From Promerops cafer (lineage: Eukaryota; Chordata; Aves; Passeriformes; Nectariniidae), in NCBI GenBank assembly GCA_013398275.1, contig VZSE01015149.1:1-64000 (forward strand): a stretch of 64,000 nt of DNA, given 5' to 3'. This document shows, one piece after another, positions 22,001 to 34,800 of the stretch. Numbering within the stretch: position 1 is the stretch's first letter; the number at the start of each line of letters is the position of its first letter. A model generated the notes under the pieces. That model saw nothing but the letters and a program-made list of their open reading frames with translations, was not told where the DNA came from and made no database searches. A program made the position numbers and the translations under genes.

Positions 22001-23590
22001 CAGGAACACTGGCCCAAACAGTGTCCCTTATATCTTACTCCTCCCTCAGTCCACATGAGCTTTTTTGTGTTTGCAACCATGCTTTGCTCATGCTACACTG
22101 CTCTACAGCTTCACATTGCATCCAAATTTGTTATACAAATTATATATACATTATATACACTACATACAGCTCCAGGTCTGCATGGTTTTAACTTATTGTA
22201 GGTGAATTGTTTATAGCAGTGGGGTTACAGTGCTAGGCCTGTGCTGCATTTCTTATCACTCTGTATGCCTGTACTCCTCTACAACACATCCTTGTCTCCA
22301 CTTCTCAAGGCCACTGATACTGTATCAGTCATGTTTCCCTATGCTGCATCCTTACATTACAGCCATAAATACCTCATCCTACACAGAATGGCAGCTTTTA
22401 CTACAGCTAGTTACTACTAGCTGTAAAAAATAATGTAAACAATGTTGTAACATCCAAGGATAAAAAAGTAAAACAAATTAGCAATTTACACCTGGCCAGT
22501 TAGAGAAACTGCTGTCACAAATAAAATGAAGAAATCAGAGCTTCAGGCAGGTCAGGAAAAGTTTGGCCAGACCAGGTGTGGCAAACCTCAGCCCTGAGAT
22601 TCTGCACACTCAGTGCAAAACTTGTGGCCTGTTACTGGCAGTGGCAGTGGCATCCTGCAGGGTGACAAGGCTACGTTCCCACCCCGGTGCCCTACACAGT
22701 CCTTTGCTCTTCCAGCCGTGTACATGAAGGCAAAGGGAGCAAAGAGGAAATCCAAGTCCAGCTATGGCCAGTACCTTCACAGAGATGCCTGCTCAAGGCA
22801 CCAGGGCTCCAGTGCCCTTTGGCCTCAGTCCCGCACACACCAACATCCACAGAAATTTTCAGCAAAGAAGGCAGTTGAAACAGATCGAGTGTCAAGCAGT
22901 CTAGGATGTGTACTGCCCATTAAGAAATGAGTAAAGCACTTGTAACTTGCATTTGCTTTAAAATTTTGGTCTAAACTGTGGTTTTATTGTAATGCTTCCG
23001 GTCTTTGAGCATAATGGAGAGTCCCAGTGATCATACTGTCCTCACTCAGCTCGTCTGAAATACCTAATTTCACATTGTCTCTTAATAGGATTCAGATCTG
23101 TTGCATCTCTTTCAGTTTAATAATTTCGATTGACAAGCACAGCTAATTTGCTATTTGGTTTCTTTATTGCTTTCTCTGTACTGTTCTTGAAATGTTCAAG
23201 CTGCTTTTTAGTTGGAATGAGCAGCTAATAATGATCTTATACTGTTAAAATTGGTATTTTTTATAATCTCACTTAAATGCAACAGACAAGGCTACATTTC
23301 TCTGTCTTGACCAGTGCAGAATTTTGTTTTAATTCACAAGAGATTGGTCAGAATCACACCCTTGAATCTCATCTTATGGAGAAAGTTTTTTAAAAACCCC
23401 TACATATATACTACAATTGCCTGCTAACAATATATAACAACATAATGCCATTCTAATGTTATAACAAGATGAAAGGGCTGTTTATTGTAAACTTTTTTGG
23501 CTGCTATCAATGTACGAGGAGCTACCTGAGCGAAGGCTTGACATTCCTATGACATTAAAGCTGTATTTTCTAGGAGGTTTCAATCATAAC
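19045..23590. other. Intergenic sequence between ZNG1 and PGM5, left part
   Basis: Several open frames of 60-130 codons occur on both strands (for example near 19083-19325 and 21806-22201). They overlap each other, lack recognisable domains and look like chance. No transposon recognised. Confidence 0.6.
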
Positions 23591-23699
23591 CATAGAATCA
23601 CAGAATCATAAAACAGTTTGGTTCAGATGGGACCTTTAAAGGTCATCTAGTCCAACCCCTGCACTGAGTAGGGACATCTTCAGCTAGATCAGTTTGCTT
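23591..23699 (-). mobile_element. CR1 LINE 3' tail
   Basis: CATAGAATCACAGAATCAT at the low-coordinate side is the reverse complement of the CR1 ATTCTATG-type tail. It is followed by GGGACCTTTAAAGGTCATCTAGTCCAACCC-like CR1 3' UTR sequence. About 110 bp, strongly truncated. Confidence 0.85.
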
Positions 23700-26600
23700 A
23701 CAAATCACAGCCTGAATAAACAAAACTTCTTAAATCACAGTGGTTTTATTTGCTTCTTTGTAAATGTTCTGCTACTTGTTTCTGAAAACATGCCTGTGGG
23801 ATCAGCATCTGCCTTAGAGGAATTGGAGGAAGGTGAGTAAAAATGAAAACTGACACAATTGCTGGAGTTCTGGTTTGTAAACAGGAATATCAGAAAGTCA
23901 TATCTCAGAGGACAACTTAAAGTTAAGACTGTAAAGCAGCATATTACTTGAGCTGAAATAAAGACTTTACTATCCAATAAGTAAGCAAATTTTACTCAGT
24001 GAAGAACTCTACTGTTGTTTCCAGGGGAAACCGAATTTGTTCCTAAAGAGGAATTATCCCAGCTGCTCCATTTCTTTGTTTTTGCCTCGTAGTAGCCGAT
24101 CTACTCAGAGGTAGGAAAATGTCACATTAAACGAGTACTTGGTGTCATCTAGTGGTAACATTTGTTTCAGCAACTTGGTCAGCTGTTCAACGATGCAGAT
24201 GTAGTCTTCCAAGAAATTCTATCTGATTTTGGTCTTATGCTTTTTTCTAGGTAATAAAGGAGAGAGATTATGGGAAATAAAAACATGTATCCCTTTAAAC
24301 TGATGGTTCAGTCTAAAATCAGAATGAGATTTTTTCCCCCCTGCAAATTCTTCCCTCTTTCTTCTAGAAGTAAGAGAATACTGACTTCATGGTTTTGATG
24401 GAGAATTTGGTGATATAGTTGCAAGACTGAATTATGATATCAAAAGTGCCTGAGAAGGTAACTTTTAGCTTTCCTACCCCCCCCCCCCCCCCCCATAGAA
24501 AGAGGAATAACTTTAATCATGTTTTTAAAAAAGAGTGGTCAGAGTATGAAGTGTTGTCTTCATGACATATTTTTAGTTTGGTGGGGATTTTTTTTTACCT
24601 CCCCCCACCCCCCAGGTATTCCTGATGCTACAGGATGGACAGTGTTGCTGATTAATTATATAACTATGAAAGTGACTGGATGGGAATTGGCATCATTGAC
24701 ATAATCTGATCCCAAGTAAAACCTAACAGACAAAGAGCAAGTCAAATCAGCACCCTTGGATAAACAGGCAGGTAGAAATAGCCCTTCACTTCTGTGCAAG
24801 AGGAGCATCCTGGGGAAAAAGAACTGGTATTCTAGAGTAACTAAGTCAGCATGTTACTTCTCTAAAAGCATTGTGGTCTAAATAAGACTGACTTGTTCAA
24901 ACGAGTTCAATGACAGATTCATTTTTGCAGTGGTAGGCTGCAGAACCAGATTGAAGGTCAGGCAAAACCAAGAATGGAAGACACACCAAAACAGAAAGGC
25001 TAGTTTGTCTGACAACAATTTTCCAAAGGTGTACTTACTAATGGATATCCCCAACTAAGAACCCTTCCTGGCTTGCAGGTCGTGAGAAGTGAGAGTAAAC
25101 TCTTCAGAGATGAGCCAGAAGGTTTGGTAGGTTACAAAAGAGAAAAGTAAATCAGACTTTGGCGGCAGACAGAGCACCGCAGAGGATGACAGAGCAGATA
25201 TGCCCACAGAAGGAGGCGCTGCTCCACCACTTTACAGACCTCACAGTGACACCTGCAGTCACCCAGGGTCCTCAGCTGCTAGCCAGCACTTGGATTCAAA
25301 TCTCTTGAGGTATCCTGAAGTTACACCTTTGACTCATTTTCTGTTTTTCCCTGGACCTAAGTCAAAGGTTTCTTCTGGACTATTTTTATAATTTTAAAGA
25401 AATGTTAAGAAATGTTCGTATGTTTGTCTAATCTTCCAGAAGAAACAATCTTGAATATGGAAAGGTTGTTTAGGAGACATGGTATGTTGCCGTGAGAAAT
25501 TTACTTCCTTTCATCAGCTATTGTCGGAAGATAAAACAAGTTCCCTGGCAAAATCAATTGGTCAGGTAGAATTTAGACTATGTATGCTTCACCCTTGACA
25601 TGAGAAAGAGAAGAATTCTTAAAAAGAGAAAAAACCTCAACAGCTTTGTCCAATAGTATCCCTTTAAATGGCAGAGTCAGATACAGCTGGCATGGTGAAG
25701 TTAACTATTTATTTTTCAGTGGGTGCAAAAAAACCCCAAAGCAAACAGTTAAGCATCTACACAAAGTGATCAATACCATGATGTTGACACTTATTAAAGA
25801 ATCACTGGAATTCTGTCTGGGACTCTTCCTTAAAACACAGATTTTTTAATCCTTAGGTCTCAAAGTGCTTTCTAAAATGCCAGTGAATTTGTTTGTTAAA
25901 CTGAGGCAAACATATTGTGTCTTTCCCAAAAACTCAGAAATAAAGCTGCTATTAAAATCCTCCTCCATTTGAAGGAGCTGTTTTTCTATGCTGCTTTATT
26001 CTTCCTTTTCTGTTTGTTTGTGTTTCTGTGTTTGTGTTCCTGAGTAGTTTTAACTTTAAGTTCTTGTCAGAGATGCTACAACTCAGAGCAGAGTGATGGT
26101 ATTTTGCTTTTATTCCCTTGCTTTATTGTTGTAGAAGGCCAACATATATAAGGCAAGGAATCCCTGTATCAATCATTATGTTGACTGTATATCTTCCTTC
26201 AGATATGTTGGTGAAGAGGTGTTGTGGGAACATTTCTTTCTTTGTGTTTTCAAACTTTTCATATGCTTTGACAATGTTAAAAACCATGGGCTTTTAAAAT
26301 GGATGAAAAATAGGTCTCTGCTATAAATTCAGTCTCTCTTTCATGTGCTAATCTGCTAGTACAGCAAGAAAAGCAGCAGTATTTCTGCTGCCTTTACTAC
26401 CTAGCATCCCTGGGCTAGGAGATAGATAGGCAGGGTAAATTTGAGAATGCATGTCCCATTTCTGTGTAATCACTGCCCAGCTCCCAGCATCAAACCATTG
26501 TGTCTCAGCTGAGGTTTTCATTTTACTCAGTAATTCCACCACTGAGAAGGACAGAGATACACAGAGAGCAGGCTTACTTGTAAGGAGGGGACTTTAGACC

Positions 26601-29600
26601 CTGAGGTAATTTGCTCGCCAGGAACCCACAGTGCACAAGTGGGTGATGATGTGAAAGAGGCCATTCAGTTGGCAGTATCTGTGAGATGTAGAACATTGTA
26701 GAACATGATGTCATCTGAGCATTGCAGCCTGGAGGGCCTTGCCATACCTCACTCTCATTGGATGCAGTGGCAGTAGCTATTTCTTGCACCTCTGAAAATC
26801 AGACTGGCAATCTGCAGGTCTGCAGCAGCAGGAACAGTTTGGAAGTTGTGTTTTATTCTTTGCATATCATGTGCCGGAATGATTTATCATATGGATAAAT
26901 TTTCCATTCTTAACTGGTGACATAATTGGTAAATAACCATAAATGGGAGTGTAAGGCTTCCACAGTGTATATGAAATAAGTTCCTGCTAAATCAGGCCTT
27001 GACAACATGGTGCTTACTTGGCAGTACAAACAGCTTGTTAAACAGAACATATCTTTCTCCGTCACACAGTCTAGAAAGATTGTGGTGACTGCACACTTAA
27101 TTTTACATGAAGTAAGATTAGCCAACCTATTTTCAGTTAGAAAGAAAGTATCACTCACTTGAGAGTGAGCAAAACTATTTGAATAAACTTTCTGCATCCT
27201 TTGGAGGTTATGGAGGATGTTCCTTTTATAAAAGTTGCTTTCTCTCTTAGGTTTATGAGTGTTGATTGTCCTTGTTCCTTTTCTCAATCCTTTTCTTCCT
27301 TCCTGTTTCTCCTGGATAGTAACAGGCAATTTTATAAGTCAGACCTGACTTACACAACATCATAAGTTGCTGGCATAGCAGTAAATCAGTTACCAATTAC
27401 GAGAAATATGTTTTCAGGGAATTTTTCCAGTTTGAGCTTTGTAAATCAATTTGCATGTAAGTTTGTGTGAAAATGTTCCTTAAAACAATCACCCTGTTTC
27501 ACTCAAATAACAGACTTGCAGCTGTAGTGAAATATAGCCTTTCTGGGGATTAAGTAAAATTTCCAGAAAAGAACTTGATGGGTATCCACGAGATCATAAA
27601 TACCACTTTTCAATAAAACTCTGCAACAAGGGAACTAACTTTCCTGTAAGAATATAAAATACATTTGCTCTACCTTTTCTAACATAATAAAAATGCTTGC
27701 ATAGAAAAACTTTAATTTGTGAACTGAAAGACAAGACAGATAAAGTCAGTCAAAATATCCACCAATTTTTCAATTTTATTTTCTCTTTTAATGCCTTTTA
27801 AGTCCTAAGTAATTTACATTTTGAAACAAAATCATTGCAAGTTTAAGAAAAAAAGTAGGAAACACCCCATTTGGAAGCACTGGGGTTTAAGAGTGGTTTT
27901 GTTCTTATTATACAATAATATAAATAAAAATATATAATTTTATTTATAAAAAGAAAACAATATAATAATTAAATTGCAATTTTTGGAGTGGTTTAAATAA
28001 ATGGACATTTTATTTTTAGAACTTTTTTGTTTTAATAGCTCAAGTTAACAACTTACAATAAGTGCATGCCATTCTTCATATGATAACTGCACTGTAAGAA
28101 GAACTGGGGTATCCAGCTCAGAGGCAGGACAAGAATTTGAACTTCAAAACATGGCACCATGGGGAATGGCTGAATTAATTTTGAGTGTCCACATTTCTAT
28201 CTGGAACAAATATTGCATGAAACAACTGTAAAAATACGTTTCCATCTAAAACTCAGGTATTATACTAGTACGAATTGTGAGCTTAAAGGCAAAACTTGCT
28301 TTGTTAATGGCACCGGTTCAATTCCCCGGCAACATTTGCAAGACGATACAAAGTATTTTTCCTCAACAGAAAGGAAGTGCCATGTCCATGGCAATTTCCT
28401 GTATGTTGGCATCAAATCAGAACGGGGCTGGGCTTCCATAGTCTACCTTCAACAAAATCCATTAGCATTTTCTGCCATCGCGCAGAGGGCACGCTTCAGG
28501 TCACCAGGTCAACTGAATTAGAAGTAATTGTGTGTCTATAAAGGGCTTCTGTTGCAATGGGACAGACTTCTATCCTTCAAGTCCACACAGACAACAGCTC
28601 AACTCTCAGCTCAGTGCATGAAAAAACTGGATCTAAAGGGACAAAGGCACCAGTACAGAGCTGGTAAAAAAAAAGATGGGCAAACACAAAAATATAGCTC
28701 TTAAAGTAATTAACACTGCCATGTTGTCACAAGACAAATGGGTTATGGTAAACATTTTAAGGCTCAGGAATTAAAAAGCTTTAAGAATCAAGTAAGATCC
28801 CAAGCAGGGGGTGAAAATGTTCCTGAACTAGATTGCATATGTCAAACCAAGTTTCTAAAATTGGCATACAGAAAGCTCATTGTTTTAGTTGGAAACAGAA
28901 CCCATTTAACATGTATCCTGTCACTCCATTAAGCTGGTTTTTGTTTTAACAACCTTTAAAAAACTCACTCATAACAGTTTGGTAATACTAAGAATACATT
29001 TAGCTGTTGTTTCCCAAGAAGACATTCCAGACTTTTAATATCATCCCAAACTGGTAATTATTCACTTATTGAAGATACATAGCAGTAATCAGTTAATGCA
29101 CTGCAGTATTGGCCATTTACAGAGGCCTCCACTTCTCAATGACATCTGCTGAGAACAGGACTGCTTATGGGACTTGCGTTGCTATAAAACAGAAATTGAA
29201 ACACTTACCCATGGATAAATGTATCAACATAATCCTAATCTGGCTGCTGGAAAACTGAAGAACTGAACTAAAAAAAGTAAAAAATTGTTCCTTTTCTTCA
29301 GCTTTTGTACTAAAATGTTCAGGCTCTCTACATTAACTTCCCCATCCTTTGCTGCTCTGTGCTTCCCCATCACTGCTCCTGTGAAGGCTGGTATTTTATT
29401 TTTTAAAACAAAACCTGACGTCCCCCTGAAAAAGCATGAATTTATAACACAGTTTTGCAAAGTATTACAAGAATCATAATGAAAGAGGGGTTACATAAAC
29501 TTTTGGATGGACTTACCTAAAGCAGAGCTTGAGTTTGAAGTAAAAAATTTACAGTGCTCAGTAGAACCCATTACATTTCTGGTAGTGCTTTTGTCAAGGC

Positions 29601-31254
29601 AATGCTTGAAAAGACTGTAAAACACACTTTTTAATTACTGTACATAAATTACATGGGTGGAGATAAGCAATTATGGAAAATTGTCATTGATTGTCCCTCT
29701 TAAAATATTCATTCTGAGAATGTCAGTGTTCACAGAGTTTTTAAAATTTATTCAAATTGATATATTTTCTTCCAAATGCTCAACACATTTCCTCTATCCA
29801 TATGAAAAATGCAGTCAATTCTTTATTTTAAAGACTATCACATTTCTTCTTACTTTGGTCATGTGTTTTCCTTTATTTGGATCTTATCTGTTCTTTCTAA
29901 TGCTTTATATCTTTGTTGCTGTTTCCTTATTGGGTGCTTGCTCTGGTAGATAGCAGTTATCTGATTTTATTTCAGCTCTCACTAATGCACACTAATGCAA
30001 TGTCATGGTTTCATTGCTGGCAGTGCCCAAAAATTATTTAAGATACAGCTACTTCATTTAAATTGTGCTTTGTTTATATTAGGGATATGAGAACTGGCAT
30101 TTCCACAGGGCAGATTTTTCCCTTTTGCTGTTTAAAATGCATTCTGAATTGGAAGCCACAATCATGACTACAGGCTAGGAGGTCTAACAGATGAGATTAC
30201 TGTTTTCCTGCATGTGCTCTGGCCCTCTGCTGCAGTATATGGCCCACTATAAAGCTATTCTGCCAACAAAGCTAGAATTCTTGCATCTGCTTAAATGGAT
30301 TACTTTGTTTAAACTAAACTGTTGGGCCTTGACTACCGTAGCATGCGGAGTGTTTTACTGTGATGGGAACCATCCCTGCCAAAGAAATGTATGTGTAGAA
30401 AATTTGTATCTTAAACTGTCACACTCTATCTGCTATGAACCACTACAAAGCCTGCAGAAACAGGGCTCAAAACCATGACTGAGTTACTCTGGTTACCATT
30501 CACCAGGTGACTCTCACTGACTCTTAATGAGCTACTGAATGAACTCCTGAATGAACTCAGCCCCTGTAGAAGACAAAAACATTTTACTCCATGTTTGCCT
30601 GGCCACTTCCTATCATTGCAGCTAACATGTTGCTTTGTTGAACCATAACACTCCACTGGGCTTCTGAGTGGTGTATGAGCACACTCCTTCATAGAAATGA
30701 GAAAAATGCCTTACAAAACTCTTTTTTGCCTGCTCAGATTCAGGTCTACACCAGGGATTTCCTAAGCACAAGAATGACATTGAGGTTACATGACTATTTT
30801 TCCCAACTCTCCCACCAAGACAGTTGTCCTGGCAAAAAAAATGCTCTCTGGGCCCAGTGTGAAAAGAGCATTTGGATGGAAAATTTCAGCTGATGTTTGA
30901 CAGTCACAGGCATCTATAAACACAGCCTTTATACTGGGAAATGTCAGGCATCTTCGCAGTCGCTAGTGCCACCACCTCTGCATTTCATTTAAGCAGAAGG
31001 AACCCATGACAATGAACCAAGCTTTACCATACATCTGCATGAAATGCCTTAGTTTATCATAGGGAAAGACACCTTCACGCTTGGCTTTACAGAGAGGGAG
31101 TCTGGAGAGAAACCAGCACGGTCAGTAAGCAAGCCCCTATTTAAGTTTACTTACTATAGAAAAACCTTGCTTTTGAGCAATACAATAAGAAAAAAACCCA
31201 AATAAAACTATTTCTATTCTCTTTGATCGTTCTTTAATTGCCTGCTCTCCTGTT
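23700..31254. other. Intergenic sequence between ZNG1 and PGM5, right part
   Basis: Holds a C18 tract at 24477-24494, an AT-rich stretch at about 27,900-28,000 and an unproven minus-strand exon-like frame at 30963-31101. No forkhead (FOXD4-like) coding sequence was seen, although FOXD4-like genes lie between the CBWD and PGM5 genes in human. Confidence 0.6.
24477..24494. repeat. C18 homopolymer (G18 on minus strand)
   Basis: Eighteen consecutive Cs. A second C-rich block (C6-A-C7-like) follows at about 24600-24616. The G-rich complement could form a G-quadruplex. The length may be imprecise in sequencing. Confidence 0.85.
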
Positions 31255-31600
31255 TCCTCGCCTGGGACAGTCCCGCGGCGCGGCCTCACCCCAGCCGGGA
31301 TTCTCCGCTACGTGTGGGTGCTGCCCTGGGCCGGAGGGCGCTGCCGCCGTGCCCAGGGCACCCGGTCCCGGGGCCCGCCGGGGGGGCCCCGGCGCTGACA
31401 GACCGTGATCCCCCCGAGCAAGTGTGCAGCGCTGGCTCGCCCGCTCCTCGCTGCCTCCAGTTACATCCCTGGCAGGAGCCCGCGGCTCTCGGCTTCGCTT
31501 TCCAGGGTTATTTTTGGCCGGGGCCGCCGCATGCTGATGGCAGCGAGCTGGCGAGCCCCGGGCGCCTTGCCGGCCGGCGAGGCGCCGGCGGGNAGCCGCC

Positions 31601-31883
31601 ATGGAGCGGACCCCCATCCCCGTGCTCACCGTGCAGACGGCGCCCTACGAGGACCAGCGCCCGACGGGCGGAGGGGGCCTGCGGCGGCCCACGGCGCTGT
31701 TCGAGAGCCAGCGCAACTACCTGCCCAACTTCGTGCAGAGCCTCCTCTCCTCCGTCGACCTCCGCGACCGGCAGGGCTGCCCCNNNNNNNNNNNNNNNNN
31801 NNNNNNNNNNNNNGGGCAGCGACGGCAGGTACTTCAGCAAGACGGCCATCGAGATCGTCGTTCAGATGGCCGCGGCCAACGGG
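31601..31883 (+). CDS. PGM5: PGM5 exon 1, interrupted by an assembly gap
   Basis: ATG at 31601 in GCCGCCATGG opens 61 codons ending RDRQGC and P before a run of Ns (31784-31813). After the gap, GSDGRYFSKTAIEIVVQMAA and then ANG precede the donor GTAAGC. Human has four residues (TMVV) between RQGC and GSDG, of which one is before the gap here, so about 8 bases are missing. The 30 Ns shift the frame and are a placeholder. Confidence 0.93.
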
Positions 31884-34800
31884 GTAAGCTGTCCCCTCGC
31901 CCTTCCCGCCGCGCCTCGGCGGCCCCTGCTCCCTGTCCCTGGCAGCGGCACCCGCGCTCTGCCCGCGCCGGCGCTCCCGCGGGAAGCGCGGGGCAGAACC
32001 TTCCAATGTCATCACCCGGACAGCGCTCGGGACCCAGAGGAAGCCTGGAGGAACCGGCCTGCGGCTGTTTTGCAGCGCTGTGCGCGTCAGGTGCCCGAGC
32101 CAGCCCCACACGTGCCCGTTCGTGCGTCCCCTGGGCTGTGCCGCTGGGCCGTGGCGAGGCGGTGGCTCCATCGGGGTGTGACGGCGGGGATGGTGGCAAC
32201 CTCTGGAGACTGCCAGCCGTGCCGTCCTGTTTCACACCTTATTTTAGAAGGAGGAAGGCATGGGAGCTGAAACATGGGGCTCACTCTGCAGGAGAAAATG
32301 TAGCAGAGTTAAAACTAAGTAGGCGGGAAACAAAGGTATCAGACAAGCATCTGCTGCTCAGGATATTTTAAAAATAATTCGAGGAGAATGGTACTGTTGA
32401 AGGAAGAGGAACTCAGCATTTTACCCACACCTCAGGAAAATACACACCTCTTTTCTGTTGGTCACTTGCTAACAAATTATAAAATGCAGGAAGACAGTGA
32501 TGGCAGAAATCTCTGGTCAGAAGGGATACAAATTTTTCTTGTGCAATTTTGAAAGTAGGAAAGATCTCGGGAAGAAAACTTATGCCTTCTTCTAGATACA
32601 TGCGCATTCATGCGTGGATGTGTATATACAGAAAGCTGGAAACACCAGATAATGCAGGCTTGAAGTTTCTACTTCAAAGCAGAGTTGAAACTGCTGTCTC
32701 TTGTTATGATGCCTAGAAGGAGTGATATAATTCTATAGATTTTTTTTTTTGTAGGGATTTTTTTTTTTCCAAAAGCTCAGTACTTTAAAGGCAGTCCTTT
32801 CAAAAGATCTTTCAATTTTGAAATGAATCTCCACATGTGTTTGAATTTTCCCTGCTGATTTGCTGTCACATACAAGACCAACCAGTCTTGTATGAATAAT
32901 GAGTATTTTAAATTTACTTCTACAGCATGTTCTCAATATGCTGATAATATCAAGCAGATGCTGAGTGATGCCATAGATTTCAGAGACTGTGATACATACT
33001 GTCTACCTAGTGCAAAATCACTGTTCATACAGGGACTTGGTAGAGGCCAGGGTTTGTGTGGCGCAGGGTGTGGGAGGACACTGGTGAAAGTGGGGACTAT
33101 CACAGTGGTTCCATCTGCAGTGTCAGGGAAGGGAGCATGCAGGGAGTGAGTGTAGGGCAGAGGAAGTGGGCTGGTGTGTGGGGAGTTGGAAGGAAGGTGG
33201 GACAGGACATGGAGCAGTGCTGCTCCCTAGCCCCCCTGCCCTTGTAGCTCAGTGGAGATAGTCTCACTGATGGAATTGCACCTGTTGACCAGGTGGGATA
33301 AAGTGCAGCAACAGCTAAAGCAAGAGCCCAGCAGCAAGAACTGCCCTGCAGAGGCTGAGGTCCTTGCATGCTGGTAGGAGCTACAAGAATGGGTTACAGT
33401 GCAGGGTGACCACAAGAACTGAGCTGCTGAAGAAACTTAGGGTTTAGAGGAGCAGGGGCTTCTCAGCCCAGTTATGCTGACTAATTTTTCCTGTCATCCT
33501 GCCTTCCTCCTTACTGCTTCTGTCACTTTCCCCATCTTGCTGGAATATCTTTCTAACCTCAGGAGATTTCCAGTTTGAGATGATTCTGACACCTTGCTGT
33601 AATAATGCTTTCCCCTTTCTTAAGTTACTGCAAGTTTCTTAGAAACACAGTTTCTCCCTAGTGCTTTCTGAAGCCAACCCCCAAACTTTTCTGCACGCAG
33701 GTCTCACAAATACCTGAATTCACATATGATTCTCTTCCTAATGACACAGTCCTCAGAAATTCAGCAGCCCAGCTGATAGGAAGCTATTGAAAGGGCTTCC
33801 CATTTCTGTGTTCTAATGCTCTGCTCCCTCTCTAACATCTTCACCCTGCTCACCCTCGCCTCTGTTTCTCTCAAGCACAACGTAAATGCATAAGTTACAC
33901 ATTTACTTAGTTAGTGCTGTTTGTGTGTTTTATTTTTTGGCTTTAGAAATACACCTGCTGGGAAAATATCTAAATCTCCTTGATAGCATTGTTTAGTACT
34001 GTGCTATATAAATAAGGGGAGAGGAAGAGAACACTCATGAGAGCAAAGATCTGTCCCTTTGGATGAGGTTAATATCACGAGAAAGTATGTAGCTGGTATC
34101 ACAGGGAAAGAAGTGAACTGATGTAGGCTGGATCAGATGAAACGTGGGGAAGGCTTGAAAGGTGCATTGAAAATGTTCAGCTGCCCTGAGTGCCAGCAGT
34201 GGTGATAAACTGAACTTTAATCTCCTTCCTGGAAGACACATACCGAGAGTCATGGCTAGTTGTGCTGGCTGAGTACAAAAATAAAAGTGATTTTCTATTA
34301 TCATCTGTAAATGGATTGCCCTTTAGAGTTGCTAGGTTCCTCTTGTTCTAACTTGGTGACTCATCCCACATTCCCCCTGTGCTAACAGCCTAGCACGGTT
34401 GGCATAGGCTCCAGTACAAGGAATGAGATGAGGTCCCCTGCTCAGTCAGCTGCCAGTGCTTGGCCTGCCTTCTGCTCATCCTCGGTGCTGCTGGCTCATG
34501 CCCTCCAGCTCAGGGCTGCAGGGACACGCACCACAGCTACAGCCTGCACGGCCTGCCCGCGGTGGCAGCAGCTGCAGGCTGGCCCGTGCTCTGCAGCTGC
34601 CAGCAGCGCGTGCGCCACCAGGTCCTGTTCAGAGCCGAGGGGGGCTAACCAGGGCTGCCCTTCAGTGGGCACACAGCTGGGATGGTAGCAAACACGTTTG
34701 GCTAAGGGGCTGCAGGTCATGGGAAGGTGGGGGAGCATGAGGAAGGCTGGACAGAGGTCCTGTAGCATTCTGGGTCGCAACAAGCAGTTTGACAAGTGGA

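Larger units (their letters stand above)
31255..32200 (+). promoter_or_regulatory. PGM5: CpG island and promoter region of PGM5
   Basis: CG dinucleotides become abundant from about 31270 to 32200, against an AT-rich background on both sides. This covers the 5' flank, 5' UTR, exon 1 and the start of intron 1. No TATA box was seen at a sensible distance. The A/T block TTATTTTTGG at 31508-31517 is the only A/T-rich core near the start and resembles a MEF2/CArG-type site imperfectly. Confidence 0.75.

Noticed and set aside
20688..22430. Cluster of open frames of 60-131 codons on both strands
   Set aside because: Mutually overlapping, low-complexity Cys/Ser/Leu-rich translations without similarity to known families.
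28305..28335. tRNA T-arm-like sequence (CCGGTTCAATTCCCCGGC)
   Set aside because: The T-stem does not pair over five bases, and no acceptor stem, D-arm or anticodon arm can be placed around it.
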